In this document: positions 1-11,370 of the stretch, piece after piece
Position numbering within the stretch: position 1 is the first letter of the stretch
How the letters are laid out: each line of letters begins with the position of its first letter
From: Lindgomyces ingoldianus
Taxonomy: Eukaryota; Ascomycota; Dothideomycetes; Pleosporales; Lindgomycetaceae
Direction of reading: 5' to 3'
Length of the DNA: 64,000 nt
Assembly (NCBI RefSeq): GCF_010093535.1
Contig: NW_022985224.1
Location: 122,291 to 186,290 of the forward strand
Notes under the pieces: model-generated
Told to the model about the DNA's origin: nothing
The model's database searches: none
What the model saw: the letters and a program-made list of their open reading frames with translations, nothing else
Translations under genes and position numbers: made by a program

Positions 1-2880
1 GAATATTATTAATATACATAGTGTAGAACATGTCTAGGTAGGGTTAGAGCAAGTTGTTTACAAAATGTTAAAAAGTATTAAGCGTGTTAGCTAAGCTAAA
101 GGGCATTACTAAGTACTTAAATAGTCTATATTAAGTCTAAAACACTATTAGCTACTTATTACCCTTTACTATCTTTAGCTTATTAAAGGTAGTAATAATA
201 TTTAACTTTATAAAATACTTTACTTTACTTAGTTAGCTTAGAGTTTTCTGTAAAAAAAAAATTAAGTATTAGTTTTTAATAGTAATAATGTTTAGTTCTT
301 AGTAGTTAACACAGAATTAAAGCCTACTTTTAGGTTTTTTTATAAATAGTATAAGTAACACTACTAGTAAAAAGCTAGCTTAAATAAACTTTTTTTTTAA
401 GTTCTTATTAAAGTATTTTTAGAGCACTTTTAATTTATTTAGTAACATTTTATATAGTAGCCTATAACTAGGTTGTTTACTAGGCTTAAGAGTTATCTAG
501 TAATTATATAAATGTTATATTAAAAGCTTATTAAACTTATCTTAAAAGAAGACATGTAATAAGTTATAGTAGTTTTAAAAAACTATTATTTTTAAGTTAG
601 TATATTTTTAAAAAGCTAAAGCTTAGTCTATATTAAAAATTATAACTGCGTAGATTTTATAATTTAGTTATTAAGCTAGGGTTATAAATAGGGCAGGTTC
701 TATATAGCAGATGTCTATCTGCTGTTTAAGTCCTAGTTTATGTTTAAATTAAGTAGGTAAAAGTTTTTTAAAAGCTTTTTTTTTTAAGTTTAAGTAGTTA
801 TTAAATTATTTTATATAGCCTATTTTAGTAAAAGGCCTAGCTTATTAGCCTTACTTAAGTAGTTTTTTTTTAAGTTATTAAAAAGTAAGTTTAGAAACCT
901 TCTATATTAAGTGCTATTTAAGTGTTATTTAGGTGTAAGTATAAGTATATGTCTTAGCATTAGAAAAAGTTAAAGTTTAGAACTTACTCTTAGTAATTAA
1001 AAGCAACTTTATGCTAATATAGCTATAGTTATCTTAAGATTAGGTTATAACATCTTATGTTTATTATATAAAGCTTAATCTGCTTCTTATAGTGTTAGTA
1101 AGTAATTATAATAGTTATAGTATAAAAAATAAAACTTTTTTTAAGTTATTTTTTATTAAATCTAGTTAAGTAAATTATTTAGGTAAGTAGTGTTAATTAA
1201 AGATTTAGTTTATGTGCTAGTTCTTTATTAATATAACTTATGCTATTTACTTCTAAGTTAATAAAAGCTTATATTAAAGCTAATATAGTTTTTTATTATA
1301 AATATATAAAAATATTAACTTAGTACTTCTAGTTATTAGTAAAGGACTTAGCCTATAAGTTAGTAAAGATCTAGTGTTAAATTAGTTCTAAAGAGTAACT
1401 TAGCCCTAGAACAAGCCTTTTTATAGGCTTTTACTGCTATAGCTGCAGCTATGTTAAAAGTAGTAAAAAAGATTAAGGCTTAAATATAAGTTAAAGCCTT
1501 TATAAAAATAAAATTAAAATAGTAAGAATCTTTAATAAGTGCTAGTAGTGCTACTTATATAAACTTAAAAAAGAGAAATAAAGCAGTTTTAAAAAATATA
1601 ACTATACTTACTACACTTAAAGCATTAACTTTTTTTTTTATAATTTTTACACTTTTTAGAACTAACTAGAGTATAATTTAAATTAATTTTTATTATATTA
1701 AAGTTTTTATTTATAACTGCGCTAGTTTAGGGGCGTATTAAAGCTTATATAAAAAGAAACCTTATGTTATTATTATAAGTAGTAATTAAGTTTACATACA
1801 TATTAAGGTTGTTTAAGAGGGGTTTTTCTACTATAGCGTGTTATAGTTTAGTTAAAAAAGAGTTATATAAGGCTATAATTAAACCTATTTTATTTAGGCC
1901 TATATTAAATGCAAGTTAGTAGAACTTAATAAAGTGTAAAGTAAAGCTTTTTTTTTTTATTATAAAGTGTTTAAGTAACTTAAGGCTATTAACTTTTTAT
2001 TTAAGTGTCTATAAGTTACTTATAAAAACACTATAAATTAATCTAAGTTAATAATATCTTTATTTATTAGTAAGTTAATTAAGGCTGTTATATTATAGTT
2101 AAGTTAAAAGTAGGCATATAGTAACTAAAAGTGTTTAAAAAAAAATTAGTCTATGTTTTCTTTAAGTTTATATTAAAGCTTATATAAGAAAAAAAGTAAG
2201 TTTTTTTATTTTTTATTAAATAGTAGAGAATTAGAGAGTTAGTTAGATTTTATTACTAAGTTAAAAAAGTTATAAGTTATAAATAGTATTAAGTAGAAAA
2301 AAGTTAAGCTATTTTTAGACTTTTAAGTAAGCTTTAAAGCTAGTAAGTTCTTAGTTTTTACTACTATAATAAAAGTTAAAGTAAAAATAGACTACTTAAT
2401 AATATAAAGCTATTTTTTAAAGTTCTTTTAAAAAGCTTTAAAGCTTATAACATAGTAGCTTTTTTATAAAGTAAGCGCTTTTTAAAAGGCTTTTTAGCTT
2501 ACTTTAATAGCTTAAAGTTATATAAGTACTAAGCTTATTAGATTAAATTTAGAGGCTATTCTTAGCTAAAGTTTTAACATAACATAATATTATAATTATG
2601 TATAAGTAAGGTTATAAAGCTTTATAAAGGTCTAGTTTAATTACTATGTAAGGTATTATAGTAAGTATAAGATGTTATGTAAGAAATAAAAAAGTTTAAA
2701 AAAAAATTAGTAATTAAATACTTAGCTTAAAAGTCTAAGCGCTTTAAGTATAAATTAAGCCTATTTTAAGTTTAGTTAGTGTTAAAGCAGTTTATGCTTA
2801 AGTTTATATCTATGTTGTGTTATGTTTGTGTTAGACGTGCACTAATAATACTCTAGTACGCGTCTAATATGGTTATGTCT
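1..2880. repeat. AT-rich RIP-degraded transposon island
   Basis: The first 2.9 kb is extremely AT-rich, dominated by TTA/TAG/AAGT words, almost free of CpA/TpG and CpG, and has no open frame of useful length in any of six frames. This is the usual look of a fungal repeat mutated by RIP (C to T mainly at CpA). Composition returns to normal near 2880. The family cannot be told. The sequence just past the edge (about 2890-2910) carries CCGTGACA, which could be the end of a TGTCACG...CGTGACA-type long terminal repeat, but no partner repeat is visible in the window. Confidence 0.75.
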
Positions 2881-3732
2881 GGGATCCGGGGAGGATACCG
2901 TGACACACTAGACTACCATCCACTAGACTACAGCTTAACAACTAGCAGACCAAATCTCCTAGAATTTTGCAGGCTCCCTAATAGAGCTAGTCTAAGACAG
3001 CTCCTAGATCCTCAGAGTTCTTAGACAACAGCTGGTTAAGTTGGAGCGAGTAGGTGATTAGGCTGATCGCCTCTGTAGCCAGAGCTTGACAACAACACGA
3101 CAGAATTAGCTAGAATTTAGAATAGTATAAGAATAGGCTTGTCTTAGATAGGCCTTAAATTCTGATGATGATATATTGTGTGGTTGGGGAGTCGCATTGA
3201 GGTGCAGTCGTAGGGTCATTATAATGCCCTGCGCAGGACTTAGTAACGCAGTACTTTGCTGAATCTTGTTAGAAACAGGTTACAAAAATGATAGAATATA
3301 GCTAGAGACTTTCTCTATTACCTATCAAAATCTGAGCTGGTTTGGACGTATAGTGGTAGAGTTACAATAATTCTTAGTTGAGCTGGTGCATGGTGGAGGA
3401 GGTTTAGATCCACGAAATCACCTAAAAAATCACAAAAGTCCCTTAGACGGCTGGGGAGAGAAAGCCTTTCTTATACCCTCATTGGCTAGAGAGATGGGGC
3501 TTGCGCCACTGAGGCTACTAGCCAGGGTTCCAATTGACTAGCAGGGGCTTGCCCCTGTCGAGGCTCTCTCCCCATCCCGTCTGAGCTTGCTGAGATAAGT
3601 GGCAGGCAGCCAAAATACGCACGCTAACCATTTTCGGACAAGACGCAGAAGTCTCCGCCACATTATCGTAAGCTTTTCATTCCTCGAAATACAGTTCATA
3701 GATCAAGATCAGAAGTTGACATAAAGTATCAT
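2881..3732. other. transition zone, no gene; inverted repeats
   Basis: Moderate GC, no supportable ORF. An imperfect inverted repeat pairs 3444-3467 with 3561-3584 (AGACGG...GGGGAGAGA on one arm, TCTCTCCCC...CCGTCT on the other). Inside lies a near-perfect hairpin, CAGGGGC-TT-GCCCCTG, at about 3542-3557. These could be remnants of a small transposon or LTR edge next to the RIP island. Confidence 0.4.
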
Positions 3733-4821
3733 TCACCGAGAGTAGATGGGCATGTGCTTAGACTCACCCTTAGCACGCTCAAGACGAGCCTTCTGCACCT
3801 CCTGCCACTCCTGCAGCGGGTAATCGAACTGTTCGGTCAAATCTTCCGTCGCCCATGCATCAGCTTTGCCCACTGGTAAATGCTCCACAAAGACAGTCAG
3901 CCCTGCCTCCTTCAGCTCCAGCACCACGGGTCGAAGATATCTCAGGGTCCTGACAGCTTCGCTCCATAAGCGACGCCCACCACCCCATGTTCTGAGTCGA
4001 ATATAAAGTTTGCAAGAGTTTCTTTTCTTGACACTTAGCAAAGCTCGCATGTTTCTCTTAAGATTGTCGTAGACTGCTGTCGAGTCGGTTCGGCTGGTGA
4101 GCAAGTATGACTTTTGCTCATGGCAATGTGTCCGCACGTCCACTTGGATGCGATGAACGTGATCCCGGGGAAGTATTCCAGTCCCGAAAACATCAAAATT
4201 CAACGCCTTTTCCAAGTCTTCCGCATCTTGGACAATGAATAATGTTCTTCGGTGATAGTGCGCGGCAATCTCGGCAGCGACCTCGGATCCAATCAATTGA
4301 GGGTCCAAATGGACGCCAGATGAGCGGATACTGAAATCTTTACGGTTCTGGATTGGAAACGGGTTGACCTCCCGGCGCCTAATCGTAATATCTTCCAATG
4401 GATAACTCAGGTATTCGTACACCATATCTCGGAGTTCTTGCGGTAGAGTGTTAAGGAAATATTGAGCAAAGTCAAGGCGGGCGACGCTTTCGTAGTGTAA
4501 AAGCTCATCATGAACCTCCCTTTAGTCTATTAATGACATGTCTCGCGCAGTCTGCCAAAGGTTGGTCAAGACCTACTTTTCGAGGGCCACTTCCAGTCCT
4601 CTGAGTTTTTCCCTCTCTTTACGTAACTTTAGGATTTGCTGGCTATTCTCTTTAATTCTGTGGAAAACATAAGTATGGAAGTTTCTGAAATCATGAAAGC
4701 TCGTACTGTAATTGGACGGAGCGTTGTTTATTCAGTAGGCTGGAGAGGTGTCAGCACGGTGCTGCTATCCAGCAGTCCAAGTTAGGATGACGAACTTGTA
4801 GGCACGACGATAGGGAGACAT
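3733..4821 (-). CDS. F-box-like hypothetical protein (paralogue A)
   Basis: Predicted 308-residue protein of unknown function. Four exons were assembled by eye: 4796-4821, 4707-4739, 4577-4657 and 3733-4519, with GT-AG introns of 56, 49 and 57 nt. The short N-terminal exons give a charged, probably coiled-coil stretch (KLRKEREKLRGLEVALEK). The long exon opens with LPQELRDMVYEYL, the motif of fungal F-box-like proteins, followed by a region with an NSC(K/E) motif. Gene B at 33817-35244 has the same order of parts, the same motif (LPRELRDIIYEEL) and internal exons of exactly the same lengths, 33 and 81 nt, so the two are paralogues. Gene B has an extra 168-nt last exon. Gene A has a consensus donor (GTGAGT, near 3767) at the matching place, but I find no matching last exon and read through to a stop, so its C-terminus may be shortened. 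The first exon is the least certain part. Confidence 0.6.
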
Positions 4822-7800
4822 GGCGGAAGTTTCCATCATAGAATGTTTGACAGTACAAATAGCAGAAGGAGACAGGTCGGAGAGGAAGAGGTGACGCAAA
4901 AGGTACTGGACCGAGTATTTAGGCAGGAAACTACGCTAGTCTCAAAGCGGTTTGGTCCGAAGACATCTACGATTCGGACTCAGCCACTTTAGCACAGATA
5001 GACGCAGATTTCACAATGCCTACTTAGTCGCCCTCCTGCGAATTCTAAAAGGCGTCTCCTGGTCCGGCTGCTGACTGCCAAATCCACTGCCCCGCTCTTC
5101 CATCCAACGAAAATTTCAGACGCTTCTTCCCAGACTTGTCGCTCTCGTTGACCAGGAATGGATGGGTCCAGACGTCCAAGTGTGGGTGCTTTCCATATCT
5201 GCTATCTCACTGCGAGTGCATGTGGTTAACATAGCTTGAGACTATGGCATCTTGGTTTTTGGGCAACAGCCATCCTTCCACATGGTGCTCTCTGGGGGCA
5301 GGTACCAAAGGCAAAAGATCATATTCACTCACATACAAGCATATTATTTGTCAATAAATGGCCAGCGGATACCAATGTCGCAATATAAGTCCCCAATTTC
5401 CATTTCCACTAGTGTCAGTAATGCGTATCTTTGAGTTCGCAGCCATCTAAAGTGAACAAGGCAGAGAGAGGCTGTTATGTGGACTTTTAGGACGAATTAT
5501 TGGAAATTTGACCAACAGCCTTTCTCTCATGTATTTAGAGGGACAGTAAATCTATATAGCATAATTTAAAAAAAAAAAAAAAAAAGTTAAGATCTAAGGA
5601 CGTTCCTCACACACACCCTACCTGGGCTAAGTGGACACGCATCTTCCGGGGAGCACTTCGAATCTAGCAGTGAATTACAGGAGGAAGACCACTGAGAACG
5701 CCGAGGGTTTAAGTGACTCACAGTGGACGAGTAACAATAACCTCTCTGCTCAGTTTGGGAGGCTAAAAGAGCTCGAAATGACGCGAGACATGCCTCCACA
5801 ATAGCTGTAGGAAACATCAAATTTTTAGGCTCGTGTATTGACGGTTTTGTATCACTCACTAGTACCAGGCTCTACTTTGAGCCATATATATAACCCGGTA
5901 GCCTCTATTTGGCCATTTACAGCTATGCACTCAATAACGCCAATACGAGAGATGGCTCAGAGGAGGATTAAACCGGTAAGTGTGAACAAACTTTCAAGGC
6001 GAGCTCGCGCCGTAATAAGTCAAACTCGCCCCAGAATCGCGATACGATTTATCACGACTAATTATATGTTCAGACCACGCGGCATACTTATTAGTCAGAC
6101 CAGGAGCGACATCTATAGCAGTGATGACCTTCAGGCCGGTCATAGTGAATTTGACAACCTTATCGGTAGTGCACCGGGCTGCGCACGGTTACATGAGCGA
6201 TTCAACTCCCCACTACGAGTAGACGAACCTATACCAATGAGGCTGGGTACATCGTCGAGACCATGAAGGATTGCTATGGGGCCTACTCATGTAGACAGGT
6301 AACATCAAGGACACCAACACCACAGCTATCCACCACAATGGCCGATGCTATTTAAGTTAATGTCCCAAGCGCTTGAACAAGAAGACACAAGAGTGTTAGA
6401 GTATCACAAGCCAATATCTATAAAAGTTATTGCTGCAATTTGGCTGTTGATGTAGTCTCTCATGTGGTCCAAAACGTCGTATCAAATACTGCCGCACTGG
6501 TATATTGAGCAATAGTCTCGCAAAGCCCTATGGCCTTGACGTGTCATTCGATAGAGAACGTAGTACTCCTTGCCCAAACTGAAATAACGAAGACATCATC
6601 GGTTTTGAGACAACCAAACAGCTTCAGCAGTATAATGATGGGATCAGTGAGGCAGAGTGTTGCGGTAAGCCATCCAACCTAACACACAAATTACCGAGTT
6701 TAGCGCAGATATTGCTAATAGGCTATTATGGCTACTAAAACTATGAGGAAAGCGTTTCTTCCTACTAAAGCTAGCGCGATGAAATACGACACGGCCTAGA
6801 AAAACACGGGAGTTCTACGAATGGAAGGTAGATTTCCCCCGAACGGAAAGGCAGACCACGAACTGATAACACAAAAGAGCAAACTCAGTGTCACCATGGT
6901 GATTGCATGAGTTTCGATACAGTCGAATTGCAGAAGAATGTTCCAGCCCCCTCAAATTCCAGTGATGTATTGGTAGATATTTTATAACTCCTCCTGATTA
7001 GAGCGTATTATTAGGATCGAAACACTAGGGACAGGTAACCTAGAGGCGCTCGCCTCGAACTTACACATATTATTCTATGCCTCAATATCAACATACATGG
7101 CGCATCATCTCAATAAACCACAACCACCGAAACGGTGAAACCTGACTGTCCCGCATCTATACCTCATGATATTTCCAAGCACCCTAACCACCCGCCTCAT
7201 GTTAACCTAGAGATGACATCACAACGCCTATTCTCTTACCAAGCGCTTCGATGACCCAGTCTTGGCGAAATAAATAGTACTCTGCAAGCGGATAGGTTAC
7301 CCGAACAAGCCGCGCATCTTAATATGCACTAAAAAACGACATTCTAACCCTAAATATCTTACCAGCTACCCAAAAAAGGAATAGAAAATCTAAATAAGTT
7401 ATCTATAACACGTCTGTTTAAATTTTATCATTTATTCGGATGCACTTGTTGAGATATTATAAGGTAAGATTTCGATTTTTAGCTGTCCTCAAAGGTGCGC
7501 AGCTCGATTGTAGAATAATACAGTTAGCCTTCGTTTAGGTTTTTGTAATTAGCCTGCCTTGCAACCGATGAATCACTACGAGTTTATATTCGCTCTTCAT
7601 AAAGAAATGTATTTTAAAGACGTCTAGATTACCAAAGCAGGCTCCGCAAACCTTCATCCTACCGCACCGGAACGTTGACTCGCAAACACACATTCGAGCA
7701 GCTCCGACCTGCGGGGAACCCACTAGCTCATCCTAGGCTAACTAACCAATCAGAGCACAGGGCCTTAGAAATAGGCAACCATGAGCCTACGCTAACTGTT

Positions 7801-7945
7801 ATATCAAGAACATTGGATATTCTTCTGCATCTCGTACCAGCGACAAATTATTCCTCTTCCCAAGTGACTTATCTCTTATTTCGCGAAGCTACCACTTATT
7901 CAAGCATCTCATCTTCGACTCTCCCGTCTTTCACAATCTCACAAA
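4822..7945. other. 3.1-kb stretch without a supportable gene
   Basis: Only short unsupported ORFs occur here. A plus-strand frame of 142 codons at 5838-6266 lacks family resemblance. On the minus strand around 6020-6230 one frame gives a GLKVITAIDVAPG-like stretch that weakly recalls the nucleotide-binding part of a zinc-type dehydrogenase, and nearby minus frames (6480-6600) look protein-like but carry stops. These may be traces of a decayed gene; support is too weak to annotate one. An 18-base A run lies at 5568-5585. The last few hundred bases should include the promoter of the SDR gene. Confidence 0.4.
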
Positions 7946-8890
7946 ATGTCCAGGAGATCTGGGCCCCTAGCTCCAGGCATCGCCTTCATCACCGGCGGCG
8001 CCCGCGGCCTCGGCAATGCTATCGCCGTCTCCTTTGCTAAAGAAGGAGCGAGCGGTGTTGCTATCGTCGACATCCAACATGACGTCACTTTCCAAGAAGG
8101 GAGGAAGAAGGTTGAGGAATTCGGATGTGAGGTACTACCTTCTTAGTCGCCCCCTTTTTCCCTTCCTTCTCCCTTTGAGTTTTATATATGAAATATGACC
8201 TCGGGATTTAGAGGAGCGCCAGATCACATGGTAACATATGGACAGTGTCTTACCATCCGTGCGGATGTGACAAAAGAAGAGGACATGGAGAGAGCTGTGA
8301 AAGAGGCGGTCGAGAAGTTTGGGAGGATTGACTACGCGGCGAATTTCGCTGGGATTGTGGGACCCGGCGCACCTATTTCCGAAATCGATGTATCAGAATG
8401 GCAAAAGACGCAGGACGTGAATTCAAAGGGTGTTTTGTTGGCCACGAAATACGAGATGCGCCAGATGATGAAACAGGAGTCTATTGAAGTCGAATTAGGG
8501 CGGGTTCTGCAACGCGGTTCAATCGTAAACTGCGCGAGCGTGAATAGTCTACAATCAATGCCCGGGACCAGTGCGTATACTGCGTCGAAGCATGCGTGCC
8601 ATGGAATTACGAAAGCGGCGGCATTGGAGGGTCGGAGCTGTAATATTCGGGTTAATGCGGTATCGCCGGGCTTCTTGCTGACAAAGATGATAGAGAGTAG
8701 TGTTTTGGGGGGTGATATGAAGTTGGGCCAGGAGATGTGGAGTACATTCGAGGCGAGGCAGGGGCGGAAAGCGCAATTTGAGGAGGTGGGAGATGTGGTG
8801 GTTTTGATGAGTTTGCCTAGGATGAGTTTAGTGAATGGGCAGAATTTGTTCATTGATGGGGGGTTTACAATTAATGAGAGCAACACTTAA
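7946..8890 (+). CDS. short-chain dehydrogenase/reductase (SDR)
   Basis: Predicted 276-residue classical SDR, an NAD(P)H-dependent alcohol/ketone oxidoreductase, probably cytosolic. Two exons, 7946-8131 and 8246-8890, flank a 114-nt intron (GAG|GTACTA ... GGACAG|TGT); splicing restores one frame into the ADVT motif expected after the third strand. Visible motifs: the cofactor loop TGGARGLG (residues 16-23), NFAG in place of the usual NNAG/NAAG (about 95-98), and a catalytic tetrad N121, S160, Y173, K177 (YTASK). The end, VNGQNLFIDGGFT, is typical of the family. Length fits the usual 250-280. The gene runs tail to tail with the monooxygenase, their stops 68 bp apart. The substrate cannot be told; the neighbourhood suggests a secondary alcohol or ketone. 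Confidence 0.88.
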
Positions 8891-8958
8891 GTGGGAAGAA
8901 AAGGAGTTACGTTTAGGCTGGATATGGATTGAGTGTGTCTTATTGATGTTTATTTGGA

Positions 8959-10846
8959 TCAAGAGTCTATTGTCCAGGGCACGTCCGTTTTTCGGATATA
9001 TGGTGCCAGCTTCTCCACATCGTGCATGACCTCTGCTTTCACACGTCCGTTCCCGAGATATGCCCACATATTCTGATTGCGGTACCGGATGTCGTAGTGC
9101 TCATACTTAACATCTTTGATCGTCTTCATATAATGAAGGGACTATGAGAGATTAGCGACGACCTAGATATGAGAAGAGAAGAATTTACTGAGCCACCCCA
9201 TATCCACAGCTTGCCGCCAAGAATGTTGTTCTTGTACCATGACTTGCACTCCGCGTTCCAAACGCTTCCTTTATGCCACTCATCGATGTGCCTGTTCAGC
9301 TGCATTGTAGGCTCATGTTTAACCTCTAATGCTCGAATCCCTTCTTCCTGTACCTTCTTTGCGCACTTCAAGATGTAATCGACTTGAACTTCATGACTGG
9401 GAAGAGCTGTTCCCGCCGCCCAATTTCCCCTCACACCATTAATCACAAAATAGTTTGGAAACTTAGGGACTGTCACAGCGAGGTAGACGTTCGGCTCAGG
9501 ATTAAACTCATCAGCCATAGTAACTCCATTTACACCGCGGACTTCGAAGGGAGGAGCAAATGCCAAATTAAAGCCGGTAGCGCACACAAGAATGTCGACT
9601 TTATGCAGCCTACCCGAGTCATCAATAACCCCTTCAGGGACGACTTTGACAAGCTCGTTGTGGACTGTGGTTACGTTCGGTTTAACCAACGCTTCCAAAT
9701 ATCCATCTCCAGGCGTAATGCGCCGGCAACCAGGCGGCCAGGACGGTATCAATCTTTTCTTAAGTTCATCATGTCCCAGCCCTATTCTTCGGTGCATTTC
9801 CTCTCGCATGGTTACTTCAGCAGCCTGACTAACCTCGGACCCACGTATGAACATATCAAATAGTGCGTTCACAGATGACTCAAGCTGCTGCCGATATCGA
9901 ACGTGGTATTCTGGATCTTCTCGAAATCGTTTCTTCTCTTCCTCGGTATAGTAGTATTGCTTTCCGTCAGGCTGACTCGTGGCGCCGTTCATCTTCATCG
10001 CTGCGGTTTTTTGTTTATCGAGAAGGGCTTCGCCGACTGGAGGTGAGATCCATGTCACAGATCTCATGAACGCGATCAGGTGTTTGGCTGTTTTCTGTAT
10101 CTGCGGCACAATCTGGATAGAGCTCGAACCAGTTCCAATGACAGCGACCGTCTTATCCTTCCAATCGACTTCGGAATCCCAAGCGGCGGAGTGAAGCAAA
10201 GTGCCTTTGAAATCGTGCAATCCCTCTATCTTCGGCCATTTCCAAGAATTGAGGAATCCTGTCCCGTTAACGAAGATGTGGCATCGATCTTTGACAATCT
10301 TCCCTTCACTTTCAATTTCTACGTTGTACTGGCCGTCTTCTTCGGCCCACTTTGCGGATAAGACCCGAGAGTTCAACTTCACGTAGGGAATGAGATTATA
10401 CTTCTTAGTGAAATCATCGAAGTATTTCCGAATCTCGGGGGCATATGCATAGAACGTGCTCCAGTCAGGGTTAGGCTCGAAGGAGTAAGTGTAGGCGTGT
10501 GCTGGGACGTCACACGCACACCTTTCGCCAATCAGATCATGGTCGGATGGGAATGATAGCATACATACCCAGGATAACTATTCTCAAACCACGTGCCGCC
10601 TACATCTGGGTTTTTCTCGTAGCACACGAGTTCGTAATTAGCAAAATTCATTTTCATCTTGTAGGCGAGAAGCAGGCCTGCAGCCCCAGCTCCTACGCAG
10701 ATGACGCGCAGATGAGTTGGCTTAGAATGCCACTGTGGAAGTATCTCATACGGCGAGGAGTCTTCGTTCTGCGATGGTGTCTCGATAGATGAGATGTGGG
10801 AGGATATGCCTTGCAAGCGCTCCGCTGCCAGTGATGGCGGAACCAT
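8959..10846 (-). CDS. Baeyer-Villiger-type flavin monooxygenase
   Basis: Predicted 597-residue FAD/NADPH monooxygenase that would insert oxygen next to a ketone to give an ester or lactone. Three exons: 10569-10846, 9189-10521 and 8959-9141, with introns of 47 nt each. The first intron joins NSYPG to CACDVPAHAY, a hallmark junction of this family; the second restores the expected C-terminal segment (LHYMKTIKDVKYEHYDIRY). Motifs: N-terminal Rossmann GAGAAG (about 52-57), the Baeyer-Villiger signature FKGTLLHSAAW (FxGxxxHxxxW, about 197-207) and a second Rossmann motif GTGSSS (about 222-227). The Met at 10846 was chosen because it gives a normal-length N-terminus; an in-frame Met at 10948 would add 34 residues. 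It lies downstream of, and on the same strand as, the zinc dehydrogenase. Substrate unknown. Confidence 0.9.
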
Positions 10847-11370
10847 AGTGATGCAAATGCGAACAGCAACGGTGTATGGGAAAAACTGGAAACGCCGAAA
10901 TTCTGGTGTCGGAATATCCGATTTATGCGCCTCAAACACTGCATGCATGCTAAATGAACTAAATCTAGGACCGAGGTCATGTCAACGACAGGTGTGTAAT
11001 TGTGTGGAGAAGCTTTCCCACGTTTCCCGGAGCCAGACGAACCCACCCTGGGATTTCCATTAGATGCCGTTTGCGATAGACGACAGGTTCAGGTTGGTTG
11101 GGGTGTTGGAATGAGGTGGGAAGAAAGTATCCGCTAGCGGGAGGCGTGCGGGGAAGATATGGGGGAAAAGCGCAGCTGCATAAGGTTAGAATCCCGATTG
11201 AAGACTGATTCGGAAACAGCGACTCTCCTCAAAGATGCTGTGTTGCCGTTTGGAGGCCTACGTAGCTCTTGGCTATGATTGAAGATGGTTGTGAAGATAC
11301 TTGTGAAGCGGATGTGTCAAAAGTAGCTTAGGCCAACAAGTCCAGATAAACTCTATCCCCAAATGCAAAG
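10847..11370. other. intergenic region upstream of the monooxygenase
   Basis: About 520 bp between the monooxygenase start and the stop of the upstream zinc dehydrogenase. No supportable ORF. It should hold the monooxygenase promoter and the dehydrogenase terminator; no specific site was recognised. Confidence 0.5.

Noticed and set aside
5838..6266. 142-codon plus-strand ORF
   Set aside because: Irregular composition and no recognisable motif; the opposite strand is at least as protein-like, and both may be chance.
8332..8886. 184-codon minus-strand ORF opposite the SDR
   Set aside because: Antisense shadow of the well-supported SDR second exon.
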